DNA of 64,000 nucleotides from Blattamonas nauphoetae (taxonomy: Eukaryota > Preaxostyla > Oxymonadida). Below are positions 1 through 10,734 of the stretch, piece by piece. The stretch spans positions 372,001 to 436,000 of the forward strand of contig JARBJD010000026.1 of the NCBI GenBank assembly GCA_033064195.1, given 5' to 3'. The first letter of the stretch is position 1; each line of letters begins with the position of its first letter. Position numbers and translations under genes: made by a program. The notes beneath the pieces are model-generated. The model was not told the DNA's origin. It worked only from the letters and a program-made list of their open reading frames with translations, and did not search any database.

Positions 1-549
1 AATAGCATCTACTGTGTGAGATTGGTCGGAAACGGGGTAGTATTCCCTCCTGTGTGGATTGGATTCTTGTCGCCACCTAGACGTTGGAACCAAAGAATAT
101 ATCAAAATCGCTCATCATATTCTGTGGAAAACTGATTTGAACATTTTACTTGCATCTCGGAGGAGCTGTTGCCTTCTTTGATATGAAAAAGAAGTCGAGA
201 TGTCCGATCTTTGTCTTGTTTGAGGGCTATTTCAAGTAAGTTTCCCAATGTTTGAACGGGGGAAACCGTTAATGAGGTAATCATCAGTACTTAGAGCATT
301 CCTTAACGTTAAATACATTCTCGATGGAGCTGAAACGGACATGAATGTTTTGAATGCAATTAACTGAATCGTTGTCAAATAAGCTTGAAACAGTTGACTC
401 TGTAGCGTCGTGATGTTTCACTTCATAAAGGAGCGGCGATAAGGACCAGGAGGCGTTTGAACGTTTGTGTTTGTCGAATTTGATTTAGGCCAGCCCTTAT
501 TAAATGCATGGCACTCATATGTTGAGGGACCCGGTTTGGTTGTGGACTG
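1..549. other. No recognisable gene at left edge
   Basis: I see no gene I can support here. Similarity of the minus-strand surface gene A to its paralogue at 30745 stops near position 550, and what lies to the left shares nothing obvious with it, so gene A is truncated or interrupted at about this point. Confidence 0.4.
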
Positions 550-2397
550 AGATTTATCGAAGTCCTGGTGACGGTGTATGTCGTTGATAACTTCAGATCC
601 AGCTTCGACGATGGCAGAAGTGAACCAACCCCATTCATGAACTTCAGATGTCCTGTCATTTCATTGCTTCCATCTGCTTCCGTCAATTTCATTTCATAAA
701 TCTGCGACTCCAGTGGAACCTTCCCCTTCACAATCACATCAATCCTCCTCGACACCACATCAGCCGACGCCTCCACTTTCGCTGTCAGATACGGTCCCAT
801 CTTGAGGAACGCATCTTTGAACTGTCGAGTGTAGGTGTATGAGTAAAATTCATCCATTTCCAATGAATACATTCCCACGCTGTTCGGTGTGGTGGTGGTC
901 CAACAGTTGTTGATTGAGATGTCAGTTGGGTTCGCCATCTGCGTGTCTTCGATCACAAAGTCTGCAAACTGAACTGCGTCTTTCATCGCCTCCATCATCG
1001 CGAAATATGTTGGATTGTCGCTCACGGTGTTCCCGACGAAAAGAGTATTTGTGAGAGTGATCGGTGAGCAGGGTTCGAAACCTGCCACGGGCGGTCTTTC
1101 TTCCGTTGACTTCGCGTTGATGCACCCCTTTGCCCCGTTGAACACGCGTTGTCGGTACGTTGTTGAACTCCATTCGTGTGCATAGAAGAATTTGATCGTA
1201 ACAAAGCACCCCTGTGAGAATATATGCCTATTCTTCATTCCTCATTTCACTTATCTATTTTCGTATGTCGCTTTCTCATGAGAATGTACCTCTTTATGGG
1301 CAGATCTAACGATCCTGTCGTCCACTGTGATTCGATGATTCTGATCGACAAAACACACTCTCCAATATCGGTGAAGACGATTCTTGTTCGGAGAGTTCAA
1401 TTGACTGCGAACTTATTGTTCAATTCAAAAAAGATAATTTAACGTCTGTCTTATATACTTTCATTGAAATAGACCAACATTAGATGAATATGGTCTTCTT
1501 TCTTCAACCATCCAGGTACTTTTTTAGGAGGATTGGCGATTGTCTCCAACTTCACATCGTGTTTTTTCTCACTCATGTGGATCGTCGAATAAACCCTCAA
1601 TTCCGAACAGCATTGAAACATTACATGCAAGATAACCTCATCATGTCGTTCTTTTTGCCTTTTCGTGATCAACAGAGAGATACTTGAAAAAATTGAATCT
1701 GGAAAACCAAGGTCATTTTCTTCATATCATTGACTTCGTATGACATCTTTCCAACTCAGTCCACTTTCATTTGTCTCGTAGCTTCTAACAAATCAATTCA
1801 AAAAAGGATACAGAAATGATATGTCCACGTTGGACATTTTGAACCCTGTCGGTGAGTCTGCAAATGGCAGAAGGCAGACTGCTCCCGTCGATGTCGTATG
1901 ACAACGTTCCACACGACAATCTGACATTTTAAATCCACCCGCGAACCCAAGCATTGCCCCGCCAAGCGAATTCGAGGCACAATCGATGAACTGACACCCT
2001 GTCACTGTGATAGTCGAGGTGTTGGCATTCGCAAGCAGCCCGCCTCCCATTCCTTCCATCGACTCAGTCTCGGTGAACCTGCAGTTGATGAAGTCACAGT
2101 CTTCGATGGAAAGAGAACCGAAATACGAGTGGGCATTCAATCCACCTCCATGAGCGTCTGCCGAGCAATCTTCGAGTGTGAGGTGCGAGGCAGTGATAGT
2201 GTCTCCAACTGAAGTGTGGGTGAAGAGTGTCATCCCTCCCCCCACTCCAGAACCGGCTGTATTTGTCGAAGAACACCATTTGAACGAGAGAGATGAGACG
2301 ATATGCGTGTCAGTAACGTCTCTGAGATAGAGCCCTCCACCATAGTAAGTGCTTGTGCATCTTTCGAAGGACAGATTGGACACTGTCGAGCCTGACG
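550..2397 (-). pseudogene. Surface gene A, C-terminal part (beta-helix surface protein)
   Basis: This is the continuation of the minus-strand surface gene whose first half lies at 29037-30472. It encodes beta-helix strands ending in glycine/cysteine motifs (GGGLYL, EDCDF, GCQFIDC). These are followed by the conserved stretch containing LFVGNTVSD, WTTTTPNSVGMYS and RQFKDAFLKMGPYL, all matching gene B (30745-34731). Two transposons interrupt it, one at 1069-1848 and one ending at the TA at 2398-2399. Removing both restores one reading frame: ...ITLSST joins SGSTVSNLSF, and ...LLPFADSP joins ITLTNTLFVG. Similarity to gene B ends near 550, so the membrane span and kinase-like tail are missing here. 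It was probably functional until recently and is now a disrupted gene. Confidence 0.85.
1069..1848. mobile_element. Non-autonomous hAT-type MITE, 780 bp
   Basis: The ends read CAGGGTTCGAAACC at 1069 and, on the other strand, CAGGGTTCAAAATG from 1848, so the terminal inverted repeat is CAGGGTTC plus a weaker extension. It is flanked by perfect 8 bp direct repeats TCGGTGAG at 1061-1068 and 1849-1856. An 8 bp duplication plus CAGGG ends is the signature of the hAT superfamily. There is no transposase. It sits in the coding region of surface gene A and its removal restores the frame. It probably moved in trans, but its ends are not an obvious match to the intact hAT at 46510. Confidence 0.88.
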
Positions 2398-2615
2398 TAC
2401 CATGTGGATCCAACCCGACCACATGGCTCTAACCCGGCCACAAACGGTCGAAATACAAGCCAAATCACTGAAAAAGAGATCAGAAAAGCTTTCTCACAAT
2501 TATCAACTTTGAACTCATTTCATAAAAAACGGATCTTTTACAGCGTTTTTGTATGAATATCTGAAATGGACACGAAGAAATGCGAAATTGAAGAAGATGA
2601 AAAACCACAACTTTT

Positions 2616-3526
2616 ATGTCAAAACAAAGTGACGATCGTCTGTCTGTCAGAGACTGTCACCGCATTCTTTCAACATCGGAATACCGAACAATGACTTCTC
2701 CGACCAGAAAGGGCTGGGAGTTATACTCTTCACACAACGTGTCGATGCGAACGGTGGCCGAAACCAATGTCACTTCACTCTCTTCACTAAGGCGAGCATC
2801 GAGAGCAACAAATGAAGGAAGGCGTGTTGGATGCAGTGGACATCCTCCACTTTTATCGGAAGAAGCGGAAGCTGAACTGGAAGAAAGATGTCTCAAATCG
2901 ATTCCTGAACAGGGTGGAATCATCATATCGGCCTTGATTCCAATTGTATCACAGTTTTTTTTTTCAAAATCTCATTTCTTTAGGCCAATGAAGTCTATCA
3001 GAAATATCGAAAAGATGTTGACGATGATAGAATTTTGGAAAGAAGCTTTATGAAGTCGTTCATCAAACGCTCTCCTACTCTCCAGACGTCCTTCCCACTC
3101 ACCCTCGAACCAGAACGAAGATCAGCATACACAATCCCAACAATGAATCAGTGGCAGATTTTTATCACCGATCTTCTCTCCAGGTTCAACATCAAACCTA
3201 TCAATTTGTTCAATCTCGACGAGACTTCACTTCGGATTGACGGAAAAATGAAATGTCTCGTCGTTCATCGTCACTCCGACTCAATACCCGTTGTAGTCTC
3301 CACCAAACGCGTGAAAAATGCAAGCATAGTGCTGTGCGTGTGTGCAGATGGATCCAGTCTCCCCGCTCATCTTTTGTGGAGTAAGAAAAAGCCAGCTCCT
3401 GAATTTCAAGAACTGTCTGCATTCAATGTTACCTGCCACTACAACAACGAAGGCTACATGACAACTCCAATATTCAAGGAAATTTTGGAAAAACACATAT
3501 TTCCACAAATCGATTCTAAGGGAAAA
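2616..3526 (+). CDS. pogo/Tigger-like transposase, 5' part
   Basis: The start is the ATG at 2616. Residues about 25-100 form a helix-turn-helix DNA-binding region (motif SMRTVAE...LSSLRRASRA, then GRRVGCSGHPP). A 38 bp intron, GTATCACAG to TTTCTTTAG (2946-2983), lies after ...SALIPI; splicing gives ANEVYQKYRKDVDD in frame. The first catalytic aspartate follows in NLFNLDETS. The reading frame runs to GKGK-type codons at 3526, where the 24.6 kb insert begins, and resumes at about 28126 as KASTDKALLLMDGHP. Its job is to cut and join DNA at TA targets using a DDD triad. The gene is split by insertion and cannot make one product as it stands. Confidence 0.85.
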
Positions 3527-3579
3527 CCACAAAACCCCTGGAATCCACATAAATCAAACGTCCACCAAAAAGTGAAAGA

Positions 3580-4629
3580 GAATCACATTAGAAACAGGTG
3601 AGGACAAGAAATTGGGTGTGCAAATTGAAACTGGGGGAGATGAAGCCCATTCTTTATTTCTAACCCATAATCTCTGTTATTTTCTACCTGAATCTGAAGA
3701 TCATTATTTCCTGTCTAAAGGATGTCATTGTTCATAACTATTGACCCATTCTGTCAAGATTGACTCGATTCCTTCTTTGTTCTCACAATCGTTGTTTTAG
3801 GTTGATCACGCATGAATCATGTGAAAAAATGATGAATCAATAACTAAAACGAAGTATCAGGAGATGTGAGACAACAAGAAAAAAACAGAATCGAAAATTA
3901 AGTGATCAGAAAAGAATTTCGGTGAGAAAGAAGAGAGGGGAGGTACAGAGGTGAAAGATCGCGCTTCTTCCACAAGCAGCACAGGATCGAACGAGTCGAC
4001 GCTGTCAAACGGAGAACACGTCCGAATGGGACAGAAACTGACACCCACGTTCAAGGTGACCAGCCCGATTGTTGCGGTGAACTTCCTCACCCGTGAAGGC
4101 GCCTCGTCCTTCTTCCATGTTCTATATGCAAGGGCGAGGAGAGTGGCTTTGTGTTCGGGTTCTTTGTGACCAACATCAACGGCGACAAGCTCGGCAAGGC
4201 GGGAGCGAAGAACAATTCCTGACTAATTCTGAAAGCAGCCGCGTTCAACGGACTCGGCCGCAGTGTTGGGGTGTGTTTTCTGCATCTTCTTCCATCGCCC
4301 TCTCCTCTCTCGCCAGCTTTCTCCAAACAGAAGCTTTCCACACCTCACTCGAAGAGTTGTGCAAGTGTGTCCGTTCGATTCGTCTCGTCTGTTTTCCTCT
4401 TCATCCTTCATCTTGTCAATCTGACTCCTCTTCTCCAGTCCATTTCCCACCTGCCCGCATTAACACGCGCCTTGTCCCACACTCCTTCTTCGCCAGATAG
4501 CCACCAGCACTCCAGTTCAACCCCATCCTAGTATGCTCCTCTTTTTTATCATCCTTCCTCCTTCTCTGCCAGCTCTAATCCAAACAGTCATCCAATGCTC
4601 TTCGCCGCCGAGCGAAGGAAGGCCCGTTC
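3580..4629. other. Left part of insert, decayed sequence
   Basis: No intact gene. Short plus-strand stretches look formerly coding, for example around 4115-4210 (FVFGFFVTNINGDKLGKAG) and 3950-4110 (LTPTFKVTSPIVAVNF), but they lie in different frames with stops between them. They may belong upstream of gene G or to other captured fragments. Confidence 0.35.
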
Positions 4630-4894
4630 ATTCCAACTGCATCAACCGACGAGTTCGGGTTTGAAGATGAGGACAGCTGTAGTGAAGCTCTGGACCTGCT
4701 CTACCCATACTCTGTCTACGAAGAAGAGGGCAGATGTCGAGCTTTTCTCTCCACTCGCAGATTGAAGGTTCCCTCACCCATCTTTGTTCATCCTCTCTGC
4801 GTCGTCTCTTCGTAGTTCCACTCTTCCAGATCTCGTCCTTACTCGCTCGCACTGTTGTGAAGTTCAACAACCCGCCCTTTATCGTCCCCACCAA
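4630..4894 (+). pseudogene. Gene G, 5' part (unidentified host gene)
   Basis: Unidentified host-type gene on the plus strand. The frame includes ASTDEFGFEDEDSCSEALDL, then VYEEEGRCRAF and LKVPSPIF. A 44 bp GT...AG intron (4786-4829) brings in ISSLLARTVVKFNNPP. The frame reaches the target duplication CCCCACCAA at 4886-4894 and continues, without a shift, after the Mutator-like element at 13018: FIVPT joins NPDRFQRLVV. The part is acidic and has no motif I recognise. The start is not resolved. Confidence 0.55.
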
Positions 4895-5353
4895 GGCTGC
4901 CTCAATTTGAAGTTGGTTTTCTCGAGTGCAGTTGGTTTTCTGAACTGCAGTTGGTTTTCTGAACTGCAGTTGGTTTTCTGAACGACCGTTGGTTTTCTGA
5001 ACGACCGTTGGAAATCTGAACGACCGTTGGAAATCTGCAAAAAAGAGTTGGTTTTTTTAAACCTTATCGGTGTGGATATTTGATCAAAAAAAATTGTACA
5101 AATGGACGAGTTGGTAGATACAAAGACTTCCACTGTTGGGTCCCAGGTTCGAATCCCGGGATCTCCAACTTTTTTCTTAACAGGATTTTTCTGACGTGAT
5201 CATTCATATTTTTGTGAAATTATTGCAGTATTCATGATCGGATGAGTAATGTTCGACAATTGGATTGAATTGGCCTTTTTTTGAATCGGATCATCCCACT
5301 TTCTCTTTAACTCTCCTCTCTCTGGTGTATACCGCCCTTTCAACAGGATATAT
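4895..5353 (+). repeat. Left terminal inverted repeat of the MULE, with 19 bp tandem array and tRNA-like promoter
   Basis: From outside inwards there are three parts. First come about seven tandem 19 bp units, GTTGGTTTTCTGAACTGCA and variants (4912 to about 5045). Next is a tRNA-like segment with an A box TGGACGAGTTGG (5103-5114) and a perfect B box GGTTCGAATCC (5146-5156). Last is an AT-rich stretch ending in AACAGGATATAT near 5353. The inverted partner at 12597-13017 has only about five of the 19 bp units, which accounts for its being 38 bp shorter. Confidence 0.88.
5103..5170 (+). promoter_or_regulatory. tRNA-like segment with RNA polymerase III A and B boxes
   Basis: The A box (5103-5114) and B box (5146-5156) have tRNA spacing, and the B box sits in a plausible T arm followed by CCGGGATCTCCA. 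There is no 5' strand able to pair with GATCTCC, so no acceptor stem, and the anticodon arm pairs poorly. It is therefore not a working tRNA gene, but it could serve as an internal polymerase III promoter. The inverted copy is at 12779-12848. Confidence 0.7.
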
Positions 5354-5759
5354 TCTGTACCAACAATCACAAAAATGAATCATGAGATGATACAATGAAA
5401 CAGAGCAAGAATGGAGTTGTGCAAATCGACGCGATTATCTTTCACCGAAACAGGTGCCATTTCAGTAATCCCTGTCCCAAAACCAACAGAGTCCCAAGGA
5501 TATTCCTCCATTTCAGCCAACTGCAATCTCACACCGCCTCCCCTTCCTTCTCAACCATACGTTAACCGTCAGATCCACGACTGGCATCGAGAGAACGCAA
5601 CACCAGCAAACAAAGCGGAGACAAGGCAACTGGCTAACCACGTGTGCACCTCACTTTGTCTTCCAGCAGGGGCATATCAAGAAGAGACCGAAGGGAATGA
5701 ATCCGATCTTTTCCACTCCCTCTTCTCGTACAGACCCAGCTCCCTTCCCACACAGAATC

Positions 5760-6828
5760 TCTTTTAATCGCATCTTTCCCAACCGGACACGAGAGATTTG
5801 CCGCAACCATTCTTCACAGTCAACCTGTCTCGAATCACCAACATCTCTGATGCATCTCCAGTCTTTCTCTCACTTGTGACACTTGTGAAAGAAGGAGCCG
5901 TCTTTGGAAAGTCTGAAACCCGAAAGGCCTGCCGATTGCTGGACAAACTTGCACCTGGGCCCAAGAAACTGTTCACTTGCGGCGAGATTCTGTTTGACCT
6001 CGTCCCATCACCGAATCGAACCTGTCGACTGTTCGCAGAAGCAATGGTCTCCCTTTTATCCTGTAGCAATGAAACAATATCATTTTCAGCACTTTCATTT
6101 CTGGATACAACACTAGAAATGGCCGACACTCGTGACCGACTCAAACTTGTGGAAGCCGAATTCTTCTGACTCCTCCGCTTTCATTCTGCGAGCAAGAGAA
6201 TCATCTGAAGCCTCAACACATAATTCTTCTCGTGAGAATCATTGTTCGCTGTCTCTCTCAACTCGGCGACTCCATCTATTTTAGGGACTTTTCTGTGATT
6301 CCAGAACAACTTCAGTTCTTCCACATCATCTTTTCGGATCTCCTTGTTCCACTTGAGGGTTTTCTGAGATTCATCTGTCGTCACTACTCCATATTCGACA
6401 TCCACAATCCGACATCCAGCATTATGACTCTGCTTCTGGAGCCAATGCGATGCGCTCTTTTTCTACGAAGAAATTCACTCTTTCATGCTGCCCCCCCTCT
6501 CTCTGTCGCCATCATAAATTGCTTCATTCACTTCACCACCGTTGAAATGATCGATCAAGGCCTGTCGTACCTGAGATGGACTCTGTTGATGTGGAAGGAC
6601 GCAAAACCCGAAGTGCAAAGGAGAAGCAAGGACATCATGGCCAGCTTGCGAGAGGAAGGTCTTGATGACTCTTTGGAGTTGGAAACAACATTCTCCTTTT
6701 TTGCACACGAAACCACAGCGAATTTATTTCGGATCACTCGATGTGATGACATGGTTGGGTATGAATACACTGACAACTCAAATGCTCATTTTGGGGTCTC
6801 CACTGGCACAATAACGAATCGACACTGA
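5760..6828 (+). pseudogene. Armadillo/HEAT-type host gene fragment captured in the MULE
   Basis: The plus-strand translation is helical repeat-like: LPQPFFTVNLSRIT, FLSLVTLVKEGAVFG, ACRLLDKLAPGPKKL and ending LKLVEAEFF (5798-6169). After a frame change it continues as ILLTPPLSFCEQENHLKPQ and IIVRCLSQLGDSIYFRDF through about 6828. It resembles the armadillo-type proteins made by gene F and the gene at 41924. One frameshift near 6165 and no clear start make it a pseudogene fragment. I infer that it was carried as transposon cargo. Confidence 0.6.
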
Positions 6829-7864
6829 ATCGCACTCGATTTGAAGAAAACTTAGTCCCTGACTGCCCCCACTATTTTCTCAACAGATGAGACAAAACCA
6901 AAAGAAACCCATTTCTTGCAAAGAACGCCGAACGAGGTCTCATCGAACAGCAGATGGTTGTTAATGTGAACTTGTAGAAAGATCCGTGCAGACAGGAACA
7001 ACTCGATCTGGAACAACAATTTGTTCTTCCGTGAACATATTTTGCGACGCAGCTGAAGTTTGAAGCGGAGATCAAGAATGCTGAAGCCATCCAATTCTCG
7101 TCATTCTCTGCTGCCATCCCCAGATTGGTTGGACGGTTGAAACGCACTCGATTCAAATGATAAGGATTTCATTGTTTGCTGGAACCAGATAGTAAGTCAT
7201 CCCCAACTCCTGTGCTGCACAAATCCAGTTTGTTTTTGAACACTTCACCAACCAATATTTCGGAAACAAGACAATATCACGTCTTCAATTCATTCAGTGC
7301 ATGTCACAAGCAATCAAGAAAACAAAATATTCGCGAAAATAGGCTCAGAAACTGGTAAAGAATGGGTAAAACGATAATAGCCTCAGATCCCCTCCCCCGA
7401 ATCTCTATCGTCTCATGTACAGGCAAGAAAGGGCAGGACGCACAGAGAAAGACACTGCCAGAACAGAAAGCTACAGCGAGATTCAGCGCAGAACAGGACA
7501 GCCAAATGATGACGAGCTTCGAAGCAGAACAGAACGCGGAGGAAGAAAGAGGATGGGACACGAACCAAAAGAAAGGGAACGGACCACGACGGCAGATCCA
7601 CCCAATCCGATCGGAGAAACAATCAGAAATGGCGCTTCTGCCTCGCAGCCACAGCCTTCCCCTTCGCGACGGATGTTGTCGGTGTTATCTTCTTCACACT
7701 CGCAGAATGCACACTTTCGTGTTATGGGGAAGAGGGGGAGGGTGTGGGAGGGGTTGTGGGGAGCGAGACCAACTTTGGGGCTGGCTTCGAGTGTTGCGGC
7801 GAGCGCATCCCATTCCCGCGCGAGAACCGGTGCATCGTCACAAGAACAGGACTCGGTGGCTCGT
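6829..7864. other. MULE interior, no recognised gene
   Basis: The DNA from 6829 to about 7370 is AT-rich with no gene I can support. From 7370 to 7865 the GC content rises and several overlapping frames are open in both directions, but none matches a family I know. A stretch near 7640-7850 (GVIFFTLAEC, GERIPFPREN) may be another decayed host fragment. Confidence 0.35.
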
Positions 7865-9189
7865 TCAAGTTCGCGTGGTCCTTCGGAGGCGAAAGGGGTT
7901 TGTGAGTGTGGGCGACGAGGGGCGAGAGCGGTCTGTGTTGCTGTCCGCTGCCGACGGAGGGGTGTGCGGTGTGGGCGAGAAGAGCGGCAGGAAGTGCTGG
8001 TCTGTGTACAATGAGAGCGGGGTGGGGTTCAGTTCAATCACCGACTCGCTTTCTTCGTTCGTCGCGCACGTCGGCGAATCAACACGCGACGAGGAGGCCA
8101 GCGAATCCAGTGACGCTGCGGACGAGACTTGTGAGAGTGTGGGCGGCCGGGCATGCCGTTCGGGAGTGGTGCCCGGCCGATCCTTGCCGTCGGAGGGCGT
8201 TTTGTTCGATTGTCCGAAGAGCTGACAGTTTCGGTTTCCAGCTTCCATCAATTCCAGAATCGTCGCATGCCCCAACAATTGTGCGGGCACATTCTGAACA
8301 TTAATCTGCGGCACGTCCAATCCGAGTGGAGTGTAGGTTCGGCAAGCGCTGGTCAGCGGCGGGCGACACGCGAAAGAAGCGGGCTCGTTTTCGCCAACTT
8401 CAGCGGCATTCGGTGTCTCCTCGCATCGCCGGACTGCAGAATCGATCCCGCTGGCTCCGTCCCACTTGTCGGTTCACTCGTCTGCGGTCGTTTCGTCGAC
8501 GAGCTCGATTTCGGTTTCACGACACACGGCGCCAGTGAGCAGGGGAACTTCACTTTCGGAGCAGTACGCACACTCGGCGCAGACTGAGCCAGTCGCACTG
8601 CCTGGTTGAACGACGTGTTGTGCAGAGTGAACGATTCCTGCAAAAGACGAGGCGTTTGCACAAGACGATTAATCACTCCAGCATGCTTCCTCAACCCCGA
8701 AACGAACGATCCCTTCATCCGAGTCCGCCGGCTCAGCGACGTCACTTCCATCGCAAGCTCCACTCACCAACTGTAGCGCTGAATCAGAAAAATCGACTCA
8801 ATCAGCATCACGCGGTTGTGCCCTTGAGGTGAATGAACCAGGATCACCCCGTCACCATCAAGTGCTTTGTCAAGAAAGCTGCACACACGGCTCACATGTT
8901 TCGCTGGCGATGCCAAGAATGTCGTTCCAGTTCCACAGATCACCACATGAGTGATTCGTTGCGTGTTCAGATACTGGCGAACGAGGAGAATGACGGCGAG
9001 AAGAAAACGAACAGCAATCGAAGAAGCGGCATCCTCATTCACCAAAAACAATTGAGGCATCAGCTTAGACACAGGCGTGGGTGGAGTACGTCGGCTAATC
9101 ACATTGACTGTGACGTGCATGTTGTGATAGTTGCTGTTCCAGTGAGGATGAACTGTGTCTGAAAGAGTGCGCGATGGAGAGTACGCCAA
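7865..9189 (-). pseudogene. Dual-specificity phosphatase-like pseudogene in the MULE
   Basis: On the minus strand the stretch LMPQLFLVNEDAAS, then ITHVVICGTG, then VILVHSPQGHNRVML and FLIQRYSW follows the dual-specificity phosphatase fold in order. The signature HCX5R is present as H-S-P-Q-G-H-N-R, so serine replaces the catalytic cysteine and the arginine is kept, as in STYX-type pseudophosphatases. An in-frame TGA (8764-8766) follows RYSW, and the same frame then continues (ELAMEVTSLSRR) into a low-complexity serine/proline-rich tail. The middle of the domain is short. It was either a pseudophosphatase or a phosphatase already decayed when captured. Confidence 0.6.
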
Positions 9190-9467
9190 AAGTTGTCTCG
9201 GAGGTTGTTGAGCAGGATGTGTATGTGCAGGCGGTGACTGTCACATCGAAAGATGGGCCTGAAGCTGACATTTTTGACAGACTTCCTTGACATCGAGTGT
9301 GAGATGAGGAGTGATGAGTAGTCGTAGGCGGAGATGAAAATCCATTCTCCAGATCGTCCGCTCGAACACTGACAGATTTTATCGAATTTTGAGTCGATGA
9401 CAAGACTTGAAGGTGGGAATTTGGATGGACATGAAATCGAGATCCCTCTGCCGTCATGTGTGGAGGA

Positions 9468-10734
9468 TCACGTGGAGAACGAGCATTCTCTGATGATGGG
9501 AAGATGGTCAGAGAGGCAGTGGGGGGAGATCAGAGATCCGACAGACGCGGATGACAGGGTCGATGGAAGAACGACGATCAGTTTGGAGAATGCCAGATCA
9601 TCCACACACATTGACGTTCGTGGCAGCAAAGAGGTCAGATATGAGGCTGTGAGTCCGCTGGGGTCCAGGAACAGCGCCGCTCCATTCGCGGTAGCTGAAC
9701 TGTCAGAAAATATTGTCGAGGTGATGGAGAGTTGTCCGCCTGTGACTGACCGAGAGAGCTCCTCCATTTGCAGCTGAACACGGCGCGAAGATCGAACTGG
9801 CAATGGTTTCTACCTTATCAGTGCCGATTGTTCCACTCAGGGCTTAGCCCGACCCAATCGAGACGAGAGAGGTGAACGAGCAGCTTGACATGGCCATGAA
9901 TCCATTTTGGTCAATGTTAGTGTCTCGCTTGTTTCAGTGAAGGCAGAGTCCACAGACAGTGTGATTGTGCGGCAAGTCGCGTCAGAGTTGACAGTGACGG
10001 TGATGCTCAACTGACCCGCCGCGGTGGTGGCTGTTTTAGATCTTGAAACACATTGACATAAACGACTGAAAGAGACACGGATTCAGTTAGTGTGGCATCG
10101 ATGAGAGATGAGCTCGTTGACCCACAATCGGTGAAGGGAGAGGAAGAGAACGTCACTGTTCCAGTTGACTTTGTGATCGAGAAAAGGGTGGTTGTTGACG
10201 TCAGATCGTTGATGATCGTCGTTGTGAAAGCTACATTGCCTATGGACGTGACGGCGAAGAGAGAAGAATGTGCAGTTGGACTGAGCGAGGCAAGCGTGTA
10301 TGAAGAGATGGAGAGTGTTGCTGTTGATATGTGGGAGAGTATTGGTGAAACAGTGCAAGTCGTGAACGAGCACAGTCTTTTCTTGTTCAAAGAAAGCGAG
10401 ATTTTGCCTTCCTGTGAACATCTGAGCCTTATCACGGCGCGGACGTCCTCGCCAAAGTGGAGGAAATGATCGATGCAGTGGACGTCGAAATCGTAAGCCC
10501 AGCCATCGCCTCCTGACACTCACACCATCTTGTTCGACAGGATGTCGCTGTTCTTCCAGAGTTGATTGATGATGTCAAGATCATCGTAGTAGTCGACGAG
10601 GGATTGGAAATCAGCAGCAACCTTCTCAGCTCGTTCGCCAGCCTTCTCGCCGTCTGATCCTTCTTCCCGCGTGTTGGCGACTTCGACTGAATTTGTGTCG
10701 GTGCCACATTCATCGGATATGTCGGAATCGACAA
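9468..10734 (-). pseudogene. Surface beta-helix protein fragments in the MULE
   Basis: The minus-strand frames contain GTVTFSSSPFTDCGSTSSS (10007-10519) and GGQLSITSTIFSDSSATANG (9468-9803). These are the serine/threonine-rich beta-helix strands of the surface family represented by genes B and C/D. The frames are interrupted and no signal peptide, membrane span or tail is visible. They are fragments only, probably cargo of the surrounding element. Confidence 0.45.

Noticed and set aside
5103-5170. A tRNA gene
   Set aside because: The A and B boxes and T arm are good, but no 5' strand pairs with the acceptor 3' strand and the anticodon arm pairs poorly; it is a tRNA-like segment inside a transposon end.
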